From NCBI GenBank assembly GCA_032622095.1, contig CP136061.1:215728373-215792372 (forward strand): 64,000 nt of DNA, read 5' to 3'. The stretch's first letter is position 1; each line of letters starts with the position of its first letter. The DNA is from Siphonodentalium dalli. Its lineage: Eukaryota > Mollusca > Scaphopoda > Gadilida > Siphonodentaliidae. The translations under genes and the position numbers were made by a program. Below the pieces are notes generated by a model. That model was given only the letters and a program-made list of their open reading frames with translations. It did not search any database and was not told the DNA's origin. Shown in pieces: positions 22,564-33,532 of the stretch.

Positions 22564-22732
22564 GGAATCAATAATTCTCAGAATTTTAATGCTCGGATTT
22601 TAAGTTTTTGGGTCTAAACTTAAAAAATTTATCATCCTTCCAGGTTGAACCAAAGTGGTTTGCCCTGATGTACCCAAATTTCATTATCTAAAAAGGCTGG
22701 ACAAACACTATAGTCAACCATTTGTATTATAC
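22564..22732. other. Unassigned sequence
   Basis: Nothing is recognised. Confidence 0.4.
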
Positions 22733-22758
22733 CCCCCCCCCCCCCCCCCCCCCCCCCC
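22733..22758. repeat. Poly-C run
   Basis: An uninterrupted C tract. The proline-run and glycine-run frames across it are artefacts. Confidence 0.95.
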
Positions 22759-22782
22759 ACTGCAACAAAGTTGTGGGGTGGT

Positions 22783-23544
22783 ATACTGGAATCAGCTTGT
22801 CCAGCCGTATGTCCGTCAGTCATCTGTGGACACAAATTTGTTTGGAGTTTTTCTCAGTCGTTTTTTAATCATTTTCCGTGAAACTTGGCACAGACATCAA
22901 CCACCATGGGAACCTGTGGACCTTCAATTATGAGGTCTGTCCGACTTTTTCTTGTGGAGTTATCCCCCTTTTTCGGCTTAGAAAATTTTCAATACAGAGG
23001 TATACCTTTGTCCGAGATTTTATTCCTACATTTTTGGTAAATCTTTTTGAAACTTTGCACAGATATTTAGTACCATCGTAGTAGTCTGACTTCTTTTTTT
23101 TGTGGAGTTATCCCCCTTTTTCGACTTAGAAAATATTCAATACAGGGGTATACCTTTGTCCAAGCTTTTATTCCTACATTTTTTGTTCAATTTTTTAAAA
23201 ACTTGGACAGATATTTAGTACCATATGGGAACCTGTGCACCTGCACATACATCAACCACCATGGGAACCTGTGCACCTACAATTTTAATGTCGGTTAGAT
23301 TTATTTTTGCAGAGTTATTGGCCTTCTTGGCACAATTTTGTCTGGAGTTTTCTCAATTGTTTATTTTTTGTTAAACTTTGCACAGACATCAACCACCACC
23401 ATGGGAACCTGCGGACCTGAGATTTTATTGTTGGTCCGACTTATTTTGGTGGAGTTATTGGCCTTCATTTTTCTCAGTAATAATTTTTTTACTATAAAAC
23501 ACGGGGTGTATCCTTAGTCCCATTGGAACAGTCTCACCTCTAGT
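22783..23544 (+). repeat. GTCCGTC-type dispersed repeat, long copy with internal units
   Basis: GGAATCAGCTTGTCCAGCCG opens the copy. Blocks of CTACATTTTT, AACTTGGCACAGA and ACCATGGGAACCTGTGCACC repeat at least four times with diverged spacers. It closes with TATCCTTAGTCCCATTGGAA and CAGTCTCACCTCTAG. A similar closing block occurs at 43257-43302, and the opening blocks occur at 8329-8690. Confidence 0.75.
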
Positions 23545-24000
23545 TTCTATTGATGTAGACAACATTAATGTCACAAATGAAGTATATTATTCGTCAGTAA
23601 CTGGAATCAGGAAGCTGCCTCACTTTAAGTTAATTTGTGGCTGACTTATTTGGCATGGGAGAAATCAGTGATGCGACAGCATCGTGATCACGTATAGGTA
23701 GTTGATTAGTATTTATGAGAGAACTCGAAGAAGATTTACTGATTTACATCTCAGTCTCTCGATTGCGTCTGATTAGATCTCATTGTTGCGAGTTGTCTCG
23801 GGGAGGTTTGGTTTGTGGTGATTGGTATTTATTCGACACTCGTTTGTCTTTAATGCACTCTGATGGGGCACGCTTCTTACCAACACGTTAGTGAGACAAT
23901 CAATAGACTCACAACTATCATTTATTGATGGGCTTCCAACTCCGATGGTAACATATAATGAACTGAATCAACTGATCGCTGTTTCTGGTATATCTCACAC
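23545..24000. other. Single-copy-looking sequence
   Basis: No local family is visible and there is no long frame. Confidence 0.4.
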
Positions 24001-24004
24001 AAAA

Positions 24005-24545
24005 TCCCTGCTTCTTGACACGTGAATAAATCTGCCTATGGAAAATAGTGTTGCTGGTACAATAAATCTGCCTATGGAAAAAAGTGTTGCTGGTACCAGG
24101 ATTTGGTCAGAAATAATGTTGCAATGGCACCAAGCCATATTTCCGACTAAATCCTAATAAATTACCCATAATTCTGATGTGGTTAAGGAGTCGATTAATT
24201 AATAGATCACTGTATATCGCCCATTTCTCAATCCTTGCTTCTTGACACATGTAATATCTGCCTGTGGAAAATAGGAGTGCTGAGTATATTTCTACTGACA
24301 GGGTCATTATCACCAGTGGACGGTGGCTAAGTTGGTAAGGTGCATAGTACCTTGGATGGTAACATAGAATTAATAGATCGCTGTATATCTCCTATTTCTC
24401 ATATTATCCTTGCTTCTTGACACATGTAATATCTGCCTGTGGAAAATATGTGTGCTGAGTAATACTTGCTTCTTGACACATACATCACTATGTGAATAAA
24501 TCTGCCTATGGAAAATTGGGTTTCTGGTATTTCTACTGATGGAGT
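24005..24545 (+). repeat. Irregular tandem repeat, CTTCTTGACACATG unit
   Basis: GCTTCTTGACACRTGTAATATCTGCCTGTGGAAAATA-like segments occur at about 24010, 24237, 24413 and 24468, with shared ATAGATC(G/A)CTGTATAT and TTTCTACTGA parts. A family A fragment sits between the first two. Confidence 0.65.
24119..24214 (-). mobile_element. Family A MITE, copy 10 (right arm only)
   Basis: TTGCAATGGCACCAAGCCAT through CATAATTCTGATGTGGTTAA to TCACTG-TA is a diverged lone right arm. Confidence 0.75.
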
Positions 24546-24689
24546 CATTGTTACCAGGGGTGGTGGCTCATTCATGCATAGCACAACATGCCACTATAAG
24601 CCATTCTGCAATGACATAGCTGTTTAGAATCCTGTTAAGCACACAATGGTTACAGTGGCTAGAGGGTCTCCGTTAGGAGTGGTTTCTAC
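24320..24689. other. Repeat-derived and unassigned sequence
   Basis: GGTGGCTAAGTTGGTAAGG at 24327 resembles a tRNA A-box region, but no B box follows at the right distance. Confidence 0.35.
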
Positions 24690-24694
24690 TTTGG

Positions 24695-24960
24695 GAAATT
24701 CCAAACTTGACACCCCCACTGAGGTTGGAAATATTCCAACTGATGACAATTCCAATGACTATGTTGACCAAATGTGGGATAACATTGTTTTCTTAAATTA
24801 ACTAGCAGTTTTTGACTGGCCACGGGGGAGGGGCCAGGACACAAGGTTTCCAAGTTTTGGAAATTTCCAACCTGACACCATCCCTGAGGTTGGAAAATTT
24901 CCAACTGATGGCCATTTCAGTCAAACATTTTGACCAAAAGTAGAAAAATATGCAAATATT
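24695..24960 (+). repeat. Two-copy diverged direct repeat
   Basis: GAAATT(C/T)CAA-CTTGACACC...CTGAGGTTGGAAA-TTCCAACTGATG occurs at about 24697-24750 and 24860-24912. Related GAAATTTCCATCTGATG and GAAATTTCCAACTG words recur near 25038-25082. Confidence 0.6.
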
Positions 24961-25734
24961 GCTCCAAAAACAATAAATTCCCCAATAAATTGTTTGAAAA
25001 TCAAACTAAAAGAACATTTTCAACTTATTGTTGATGTGAAATTTCCATCTGATGTTGTGTTAGATATGAAATTTCCAACTGTTGAAAATTTTGACCAAAG
25101 TTGGGGGGGGCGTGAGACACCCCCCCCCCCCCAACCCAGCCCCACCTGTCGCCACGTCTCTGAATGGTTATCCATACAAAGGAGGGGTAACCTGATTTTT
25201 GTGTACAGAATCTGGGAAAGTTTGTCAGTTGTTTATCAGCGGTTGGTAGTATCGAGGTGCAGTTGAGGGATTTTCCATTGAAATTAACTCTCTGTGTGGT
25301 GTTTCCTCCACCAATAAATGATTATAAACACAATGTCAGCCATTCCCTATCAGAAAGAAAGGAATTGAATAAAAAGGTGAAGAAAAAAATACCTGAGAAA
25401 CATAATGCAGTGCATAATATCACTTCCTTATATAAAGATGTATTTAGGGTTCCAAAATTTTACGAAACCCAGTTCTTTTGTTTTTATTTAGGTTCAAGTG
25501 CGTAAAATAAGCAAGCTTTCAAATAGAGTGTGTGACATTTGCAGAATGAGGACCCCGAGATGATGAATTTAGTGACGAGACACCACACATGCTAACCCTG
25601 TCAAATCTAATATAAAATTTTCCAAAACGTTTTAATATATATATATATATCATTGTTTTGTTCAACGCAATTTGGTATCGAGGGTATACGCCGCTCGGCT
25701 CGTCAAATATTTTCTAAGCCGCCAAATATTCCAG
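24961..25734. other. Unassigned, includes a G/C run and a short TA microsatellite
   Basis: Poly-G then poly-C at 25102-25132, and (TA)n at 25629-25649. A family B remnant (GCAGAATGAGGACCCCGAGA) lies at 25540-25580. Confidence 0.5.
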
Positions 25735-25870
25735 GTGGTGAAAAATAACAGATTTAAAAATCGATATCTGATAACTCTCAGCTATGATGGGTGGGCTCCT
25801 TCACTGGAATCAAATATTTTTTAATTGTTAGTTCGGATTATGTATTTTTAAAATGGTCGAATCTTATTAC
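25735..25870 (-). repeat. Dispersed repeat I, copy 2
   Basis: On the minus strand, TAATCCGAACTAACAA, AAATATTTGATTCCAGT, GAGAGTTATCAGATATCGAT and TTAAATCTG match 45836-45960 in order. Confidence 0.55.
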
Positions 25871-26178
25871 AGTAAACAGTTAATAATGGGCATTTTGAGT
25901 TGACTTTTTTTTTTTAGATGATAACTCCATTTAGGGTTGGTTTGTGATTGAAAATAGAGGTTTTTACCAGAATTATTATTTTGTTAACTCAGGAAAGATA
26001 AGACTTAAATTAATAGATTTTTATCACTTCAGTCAGTCTCAGAGCATATGATTCATTGTTTATAAGCAAAATATATTTTTATCAGTTAATTAAGAGCACA
26101 GGATTGTAACAATTGCGAGAAATATTTAGACACGGTGCCAATATCGATATGACGTCTTGTCATCATGAAAGTGACCTA
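25871..26178. other. Unassigned AT-rich sequence
   Basis: Nothing is recognised. Confidence 0.4.
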
Positions 26179-26915
26179 CCTATAGTGTTACCACTTGATG
26201 TTCCAGAACTAGACCGTATATAAAATGGAAAATGACCTAGTTGGAACTGCAGTAAATGCCCAAATTAATCGACTCCTTAACCACACCAGAATTATGGGTA
26301 ACTTTTCAGGATTTAGTCGGAAATATGGCTTGTTGCCATTCATTGGAAAGCTCTCCGACTAAATCTTGAAAAGTTACCCATAATTCTGCTGTGGTTAAAG
26401 AGTCAATTATTTAGGGCTGTACAAGCTATGGGCAGTCACTGGACTTATTCCCTTAGCCATAATGTGAACAACATAATTTTAGAATAATATTGAGTTGTGG
26501 ATTTATCAAAACTGCATGAGCAATAATTATTTTGTTGCTTGTTCAGTAAGACAATGAAATTCTCTGTTATTATATAGGATTCTTAGTTAATATTTGTAAC
26601 ACTTGGTTTTCACCATTTCAGTTTTTCAGCTGAATCAAGCAAAAAAGTGTGTTAAATAAGATTTTGAATGTTGTTGTAACTGGAGGTCTTGAACCCTGAA
26701 TACATCTTTACAGATTTTCCAAGCATCATAACTTTGTAGCATTTAATAGTCCCTACACTAAAGACAATCATGAAAACAATATGACCCCATTTTCATCAAA
26801 GTAATCTAGTGTTACATACAACTTGATGTTCCGGAACTATAGACCATATATATATTAATGGGACAATGACCTAGTTGGAACTACAAGCTATGGGCGGCCA
26901 TTGGACTAATTCCCC
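26179..26915 (+). repeat. Direct repeat pair, first copy interrupted by family A
   Basis: GTGTTACCACTTGATGTTCC...GACCTAGTTGGAACTG at 26179-26249 continues after the MITE as TACAAGCTATGGGCAGTCAC (26420-26455). The second copy, at 26808-26915, reads straight through as GTTGGAACTACAAGCTATGG. The sequence between the copies is unassigned. Confidence 0.85.
26248..26421. mobile_element. Family A MITE, copy 11 (internally deleted)
   Basis: It runs from CAGTAAATGCCC to TTTAGGGCTG followed by TA. The right arm lacks the segment matching the loop-proximal 40 bp and part of the terminus. The left TA has become TG. Confidence 0.85.
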
Positions 26916-27357
26916 CAGAGTTTCCATTGTAAACAGTATAATTGTATTAGAGGGTGCTGCATGTATTGTCCGTAGTGAGATGGCTCCACAACAGACTGTA
27001 GGAAATCCAATGATTCTCGCCTAATTGTACAATGATAGCAGACAGATAGTAGGATTAGGGATACTTCCAATGCAATTCATCATTTACCCGGGCATGTTTG
27101 GAATTCCTATTGGTATTCAGTTGTTCAGTCGGGATCATTTGATTTTCTATTAGTATCTAGTTATTTATTCAGACAAAAGCCTTGACACCTTGTTTTTATG
27201 GTGACTGATTGATGCACCAATATATTGAAATATCGATATAGGGTGGCCAATTTATTACAATGTTGATCTGCCATATATTCCCTATCAGAAAAATTGGAAT
27301 TGCAATAAAAAAGTGAACAGAAACATGTGAGAAACAAGCCCGTAAAATCACTTCCTT
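26916..27357. other. Unassigned sequence
   Basis: I recognise no feature. A minus-strand frame here partly overlaps the family D terminus. Confidence 0.4.
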
Positions 27358-28608
27358 TAACCCTTTCCTGACTTGAGCAGTCCTGGTGCAGCATTAAAGA
27401 TCCCGTGCCAGTGCATTTTCTTATATATAAGACTAGCAGATTAGCCCGCCACTGGCGGGATTGGTACCATGGCTTTGGTCGATTCATTAATTATTGTTTT
27501 TCAAGGTAACCCTGTACAGGCACGCCGACAGCATGCTATCATTTGCGGGTACCTGTTTCAAGGTCATGTTGGGTGGACAAAATAACCGGACAAAATTATT
27601 CCCCGTCCCGAGTTGACCATACATAACCAATTTCACGTCGATGTCACCGCTGACGACCGAGATTTTGCCCAAGGTCATTTGTGGGAACCAGTTTCAAGGT
27701 CAAGGTCACCTCAGGCGGACAAACTGACCCGACAAAAATCTCCCCCGTCCCTCGGAAGCCCTAAGTACGAAATTTCATCTCGATATCCCCAGTTTCCGAG
27801 ACGGTCGATTGAGCTGTTTTTATACTCGTGTGCATATACGCTCTTTAAGAACGAAACCGCAGATACGAACGCTCCTTAATCATTAACCCATCAATTCCAA
27901 CGACGGTGGCAGTGCGAAGGGTGAAGGAGTGCTCGGACGTTCTCAGAAGCGGTGCGATGGCACTTCTCGTGGCTTTTTACCCTTAGATAGCAAGTTTGGG
28001 CTCAATCGGTCGACCCGTTTTCGAGTCTATAAAGGACACATCTCATATATATTTTGAAGACCTCTGTTTGTCTGTCTGTCTATGTCTGCATTTATACAAA
28101 TCTACGATTCTCGACCGATCGGGACGAAACTTGGTACGTGTGTGTAGTTTGACCATGCGGTGGACGTTGTCGTATTGGCGAGCCCGTGCGGCGCCCGCTT
28201 CGCGCATTGGGCAGACGAGATCTCGGAAACGGGTGGAGCTATCGACTTGAAATTTGGTATGTGAATGTATCTTGCCCCGGATACGAATTTTATCGGGTCG
28301 CCGAGCCCGTGCGATGCCAGCTTCGCGCATGCGCAGACCAGATCTCGGAAACGGGTGGAGCTATCGACTTGAAATTTGGTTTTTGAATAGCCCGGACAAC
28401 GTCGGGCTCATCGGCTAGTATATATATATACGGAAGTCTCAAAATATATAGTAGACAATGCGTGGCTTATAATGTCAAGTTAAATATTGTTAGGTCAATG
28501 TATTCTCATATATATGCGAGTGTTGGGAGACTCGCATATATATAAAGAGAATGCGCTGGCACTGGTTTTTCGCAAAATTGTAGGAGGCACCTGTCTTGGA
28601 AGGGTTAA
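27358..28608 (+). mobile_element. Family D TTAA element split by a GC-rich insertion
   Basis: TTAACCCTTTCCTGACTTGA at 27358 and TCTTGGAAGGGTTAA at 28608 are the ends. The left part carries GCATTAAAGATCCCGTGCCA. The right part has one palindrome around 28495-28560 and CACTGGTTTTTCGCAAAATT. The insertion 27431-28420 sits in the TATATA of the first palindrome. Confidence 0.8.
27431..28420. mobile_element. GC-rich dispersed element with short terminal inverted repeats
   Basis: The left end GACTAGCAGATTAGCCCGCC and the right end (reverse complement) ACTAGCCGATGAGCCCGACG form imperfect inverted repeats in a TATATA target. A 123 bp unit with GAGCCCGTGCG, TTCGCGCAT and GATCTCGGAAACGGGTGGAG is tandemly duplicated at 28181 and 28304. 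The short frames across it, rich in Arg and Ala, follow from this GC-rich repeat. The class is unknown. Confidence 0.7.
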
Positions 28609-28901
28609 AGATAAATTTAGGGTTCTAGATAGATTTTTGTTCGAAACCCAGCTCTTTTGTTTTATGTAGGTTCAAGTGCATAACATAACATGCTTGGAGT
28701 GGGTATATTGCCACCTGAATGACACTATCATGTCCATTGATAAGTATATGGTTTCAGTGATTTAGATGTTACATGTACATGTACATGCAGGCAACTAAAT
28801 CATTTCTCATAGACATTGTTATGATTAATACAGTATTATACTCCACATCGATCATGTATATAATTTGGCAAAGAAAATTATGTCAATCCTTACTTATTCC
28901 T

Positions 28902-29301
28902 TTAACCCTTTACCCAACAGAAGGGCCCTGTGCCAATGCATTCTCTTATATATGCGAGTCGACCATAGGTCGCCTCGCATATATAAGAGAATTCATTGGC
29001 TTAACACATTACAAATTATAAAATTGTTAAAGAATGTAAGAAAAAATGGTAAAAAGTGTTACAAAAAGATTTTTTTTACGCCAATGCATTCTCTTATATA
29101 TGCGAGGCGACCTATGGTCGACTCGCATATATAAGAGAATGCATTGGCACAGGGTATAACTGTAACTATCACAATGTGGTCAAGGAGCCGGTTCCAATGA
29201 TATCCATATTTGTATGGTTCTATTGAGACAGACCGAAGATATTTTAGGCTGTTGAAGCTTTATTTGGCCGGTTTTGGCCGGTTTGTTGGGTAAAGGGTTA
29301 A
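28902..29301 (+). mobile_element. Family C piggyBac-like MITE, copy 3
   Basis: A full 400 bp copy bounded by TTAA, nearly identical to copy 1. One visible difference is GAATTCATTGG replacing GAATGCATTGG in the first palindrome's right arm. Confidence 0.9.
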
Positions 29302-29379
29302 ATAAAATGACTGTAATCCACAACTACCCAAGTTTTTGAATAAAATTTCAATATATAGAAAAATACAAACACTTCTCCC

Positions 29380-29572
29380 CATCTGTTCAGTTTCTATATC
29401 CCCTAATTTTCAGAAGATAACATGCATAATCGAGGTGACTTAATGGGTGAACATCACCAACTTCAACTGGGGAATTTCAATCTGATCCTAGGTCCGCCAT
29501 AGCAGTTGAGGCCTAAGCAGAATGAGGTTCTCAGAGGGTGAATTTGGTGATGCCATCCTGCTTTTCTTGCTT
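29380..29572 (+). mobile_element. Family B fragment (spacer plus half hairpin)
   Basis: CAGTTTCTATATCCCCTAAT, TGGGTGAACATCACCAACTT and GAGGCCTAAGCAGAATGAGG match the family B spacer and second hairpin. The copy breaks off in the hairpin loop at GATGCCATCCTGC. Confidence 0.7.
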
Positions 29573-29888
29573 TCTTGACAGTTATAAATTGAGACATTGC
29601 TAAAGTTATGTGTACCATATATATATTGTCTGGCAATACACCATCTTGACCGATGTATTGTACTGGTTTCTCATGACAGTGTACAAAGCAGAGCATCTAT
29701 AAGAGCCTGTTTCTCGTCAGATGGATACATCCTTGGACTGAATCCGTTGTTTAGGCTATTAAGGGAGCTAATTCAACACTTGTGAACTGCACTCTGTTGG
29801 ATAGTTTGTACAGGTATCTTATTATAATGATGCTTTTCCTTATTTTCTGTTGACAATTATAAGTTTTGACATCGCTATGATTATAAAG

Positions 29889-29981
29889 TTATTATACAAT
29901 ATTGTGTACAGTATGTGTTTTTCTTGTACAAATCCAGGTACGAGTACAAGAAAAACACATACTGCACACAACATTGTATAA
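29889..29981. repeat. Inverted repeat, ~40 bp arms
   Basis: TTATACAATATTGTGTACAG and TATGTGTTTTTCTTGTA pair with TACAAGAAAAACACATA and CTGCACACAACATTGTATAA. The loop is about 17 bp. No target duplication is clear. Confidence 0.85.
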
Positions 29982-30433
29982 TGACATTTTTATTATTCAT
30001 CTGTTTATCAAAATTGTTTATAAAAATTTTGGGAATAAAACTTTTGTGGTAATTTTTGGTATTTGTCGGCACTTAATTCTCTATAAAAGCCTGTATTTTG
30101 ATCATCAGAAAGCATGATTTGGAAAAGTAAACACGGAAGTGAGAAAAAAAACTCAATGCGGAAGTGAAACGTCTGCTAAAATCCACCAGTGTATGCGCGC
30201 GCATCACAATTTCACCGATTTATTTCACAATAGTTTAATTCGTGACGTCACGGAGTCCCAATAAAAAGTGATATTGTACAGTCGGGAGTCCAATATGACT
30301 TTCGGGACTCCAATATGACTTTTTCCAGGACTATCATGTGGCGGCTTTTGCCCAATCGGAAATGGTGTTAGTTAAGGGATGGATAATAATATGTGATATA
30401 TATATATTTTTTCTCGATACTCCATCGTGGCGG
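29982..30433. other. Unassigned; includes CRE-like palindrome
   Basis: GTGACGTCAC at 30242-30251 is a perfect cAMP-response-element-type palindrome, and ATGCGCGCGCAT is at 30193-30204. A tandem GACTCCAATATGACTTT pair lies near 30285-30324. No transcription unit is evident next to them. Confidence 0.4.
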
Positions 30434-30595
30434 ATGGATTGTACTGCTTTCTCATGAAGTGTACAAAGCAGCTAGAGCATTGAAGTGTCTAGAAGAGCCT
30501 GTGTCTCGTCAGATGGATACATGCCATGGACTGAATCCATTGTATTGGCCATTAGGGGAGCTAATTCTATACTTGTGAACTGCACACTGGTAAAT

Positions 30596-30925
30596 TGCAT
30601 TCAGAGCAGAGCTGACTATGTTCTCTCGAGACCATTGAATTCCTATTAGAATCATTTCAATCACCATTCGCATTCATACCTAAGGTCTTACCAGTGTCAC
30701 TTTACATCTCTCACAGGGAGGAAAGCTGACAGAGTGTAGTGAGTGATGTGTTCTATATGCTACTCATGCTTTAACATATTGATTCTAAATCCACCGCTTG
30801 CTTCCTGCATTGATAAAACCTCCAGACCCAATTCATCAATTTCAATTAACTTTGTGCCACCATGAGAATTGTTTGTGTGTTTCAGGAGTGCATGCGTCAT
30901 ATCATGCATTATAAGTAGGGATGTG
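30596..30925. other. Unassigned sequence
   Basis: Nothing is recognised. Confidence 0.4.
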
Positions 30926-31375
30926 GTCGGAGACAAGCCTGAATTTATTGTGTCTGACATTTGCTGAATGAGGGCCCCAGAGGGTGAATTTAGTGACACA
31001 ATCCAGCATGGTGTGCTAACATCACCAAATTCACCCTCCGGGGACCTCATTATGCTTTATAGGCCTCATCTTCTGGCAAGTATCTAGTCTCAAATTAACA
31101 TTGTTTTTATTTACTTTTTCCCTTCTGTTGAGTTTCTATATCCCCTAATTTGCAGAAGATAAAATGCATAATGGGTGAACATCACCAACATCAATTGGGG
31201 AACTTCAATCTGATCCTCAGGTCTCCCATAGCAGTTGAGGCCTCAGCAGAATGAGGTTCCCAGGGGGTGAATTTGGTGATGCTAGCCTGCTGTTTGGGAT
31301 AGCGTCACTAAATTCATTCTCTGAGGACCTCATCCTACAAATGTCAGACACACTAATCTCAGGCTTGGTTGGAGG
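30926..31375. mobile_element. Family B MITE, long form
   Basis: Element 30934-31367 opens CAAGCCTGAATTTATTGTGT and closes ACACTAATCTCAGGCTTG. Flanks GTCGGAGA and GTTGGAGG match at 6 of 8. Hairpins lie at about 30964-31056 and 31246-31340. Confidence 0.82.
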
Positions 31376-31576
31376 GTCACCAGTGGGAGTTTGTGTTAGT
31401 TAATATTCATGAGATTTCTCAGCTAATTATCTCATATCCGCTAACTAATTCTATCCATCTTCAAAATTAGTTAATTTTCGGGTTGAAAATTCGGAATGTC
31501 GATCATTTTCACATAATATGTCTTGACATGCCAGAGCCAAACATTAAACATAAGAAACTAATGTGGCCTACAGAGT

Positions 31577-31758
31577 TTAACCCTTTCAGTGCCAAGTCCG
31601 ATTTTTGTATCAACCCATATTTCCTTGATCATTTGAGCTCTTTCCATCAATGTATCACATTATTATAATCAATAAATTTATTATAATCAATAAATTTGAA
31701 AAATGATCAAGGAAATATGGGTTGTTACAAAAATCGGACTTGGCACTGAAAGGGTTAA
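31577..31758. mobile_element. Family E TTAA foldback, copy 1
   Basis: TTAA bounds an almost fully palindromic 180 bp element with termini CCCTTTCAGTGCCAAGTCCG and CGGACTTGGCACTGAAAGGG. The arms share ATTTTTGTATCAACCCATAT. The left arm has an extra stretch (GAGCTCTTTCCATCAATG) lacking in the right arm. Confidence 0.88.
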
Positions 31759-31834
31759 ACACACATTTATACTGTGATCATTTACATGTGACATTTGGGA
31801 CAATTAGACATATTTTTTATATCTATAGATAGGA
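31759..31834. other. Unassigned sequence
   Basis: Nothing is recognised. Confidence 0.35.
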
Positions 31835-31910
31835 TACTAAATAATCATTGATGAGTAGTTATTCATTAAGAAATTTCAGATAATAAGTTCAACAAATGAC
31901 CATAGGTTGG
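31835..31910 (+). mobile_element. Family G fragment
   Basis: ATTGATGAGTAGTTATTCAT and CAGATAATAAGTTCAACAAA are the conserved core words of family G (compare 35615-35670 and 43070-43090). No termini are seen. Confidence 0.55.
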
Positions 31911-31917
31911 TTGTCTT

Positions 31918-32607
31918 TTATCCCCCGCCAAATTTAAAATTTGCGGGTATCGATATAGTAATGGGTTCGTCCATCCGTCTGTCGAGCTGTGCGTCCGTCC
32001 TGAATTTGTAAGAGTCATATTAAACTTGAACAAATGTAAACGGATTTCAAAGATTTGTGGTATATGAGTTCACCTGACCATTAACTAGAATGAGTTCGCA
32101 AGCCAGGTCTGGCCAGATATTTTTACCGGAGTTATTGGACTTTGTTTATTATTTTTGTCGAATTTACCAAATAGCAAAGAGACGTCGTCACAGGGCTCAT
32201 TTCCACAAATCTCAACGATTTCAAAGATATTTGGTATATGAGTTCACTTGACCAGTATCTAGAACGAGTTCGCAAACCAGGTCTGGCCTGATATTTTCAG
32301 CAAAGTTATGGACGACGTAACAGGGCTCATTTCCATAAATGTCAATGGATTTCAAAGATTTTTGGTATATGAGTTCACATGACCAGTATCTAGAACGAGT
32401 TCGCAAACCAAGTCCGGCTGGATATTTTCAGCAGAGTTATTGGACTTTGTTTATTGTTATATTCATTCCCATGACCAGTACTTAAAATGAGTTTACAAGC
32501 CAGGCTTTTTGACAAAATTCCACCTCTTGTTTAGCACATACTGAGAACGCAAACATTATTGAGAATGCACTTCCCCAACTGCACATTTCGGCGGGGGATA
32601 CCGCCGT
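31918..32607. mobile_element. Element with TATCCCCCGCC termini and internal repeats
   Basis: The left end ATCCCCCGCCAAATTT and the right end ATTTCGGCGGGGGATA are inverted repeats. Inside, TTTCAAAGAT...TTGGTATATGAGTTCAC...GACCAGTATCTAGAACGAGT recurs three times (about 32043, 32218 and 32350). A CCGTCTGTCGAGCTGTGCGT head follows the left end. No coding region is seen and the class is unknown. Confidence 0.65.
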
Positions 32608-33130
32608 CTGCGACTGCTTGTTAACTTATTGTCTGGACATTTCCCACTATTAAATGATTTATGGAAACATTATCTTTTTCACAATCCTGCGAACCGCCCA
32701 ACAATGATAGAGCGTCAAGCTATTTGACTCAAATAATGCACGTTCGTTGAATGCTGCCCTATGCGCATGCGCATGTTTTCCTACCCCAGCTAGTGGGAAA
32801 CAAACCCATACACGCACATGCATGACACTGCTGAAGTTGCTGGGGGATAGATATAAGTCGATATACTAATTGGTATAGTAGTTTAAACATGTATATAGGT
32901 TTATGACGTCACTGAATGCCGGGTATATGAACGTTTTCTGGCTGGCCGCTTTTGCGGCCAGTCGGGTTCAAAGGGTTAACATAACGAAACTTCCTGAAAA
33001 TAACCAAGGAACTTTGTCGTTAGCCTGAAGTTTATGTATAGATCAGCAATTCAAACAGTCACTTCTCTCTGATGATACTGATGAGAGCTGCAGATCTCTT
33101 CTGCCCGATACAGCTCTTTTGAGACATGTG
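32608..33130. other. Unassigned; NRF1-like and CRE-like words
   Basis: ATGCGCATGCGCATG at 32761-32775 contains the NRF1 core GCGCATGCGC, and TGACGTCA lies at 32906-32913. CAAAGGGTTAA at 32970-32980 resembles the right end of another TTAA element, with no left partner. No adjacent open frame supports a promoter. Confidence 0.35.
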
Positions 33131-33348
33131 TACAGTAAATGCCCTAAATAATCGACTCCTTAACCACAGCAGAATTATGGGTAATTTTTCAGGATTTAGT
33201 CGGAAATATGGCTTGTTGCCATTCATCGGAAAGTTCACAGTGAGAGCTTTCCGATGAATGGCAACAAGCCATATTTCCGACTAAATCCTGAAAAATTACC
33301 CATAATTCTGCTGTGGTTAAGGAGTCGATTATTGAAGGCATTACTGTA
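33131..33348. mobile_element. Family A foldback MITE, copy 12 (full)
   Basis: It runs from TA-CAGTAAATGCC to GGCATTACTG-TA. Both arms have AATTTTTCAGG / CCTGAAAAATT. The loop is TTCACAGTGAGAG. Confidence 0.88.
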
Positions 33349-33532
33349 GGTAAAGAATACTTTTCACAGTAGTTTCGCCAACATCAGACTCACAGTCATG
33401 CATTATGTATTATTCGATCTATTCCTACATTCAGTTCTTAAGTGTGAACACACTCACTGCATATCAGTACGCGACGTACCGAGCCCTCAGTGGTAGAGTC
33501 TGTAAGGTGTATTTAATAGGCCAACATGAGAT
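33349..33532. other. Unassigned sequence
   Basis: TGTGAACACACTCACTGCAT...CAGTACGC at 33446-33472 has a relative at 35287-35313 (TGTGAACACGCCCACTGGGC...CAGTACGC), so part of this is dispersed. Confidence 0.4.

Larger units (their letters stand above)
29630..30595 (+). repeat. ~170 bp direct repeat pair
   Basis: ATGTATTGTACTGGTTTCTC through CGTCAGATGGATACATCC and GGAGCTAATTCAACACTTGT to GAACTGCAC (29652-29798) recurs as GGATTGTACTGCTTTCTC ... GAACTGCAC at 30434-30585. The two copies are about 780 bp apart and roughly 85 percent alike by eye. Confidence 0.8.

Noticed and set aside
22632-22933. Frames with poly-Gly or poly-Pro
   Set aside because: Both come from the poly-C tract at 22733-22758.
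28043-28386. Arg/Ala-rich frames in the GC-rich insert
   Set aside because: They overlap on both strands and follow a 123 bp tandem unit, so they are composition artefacts.
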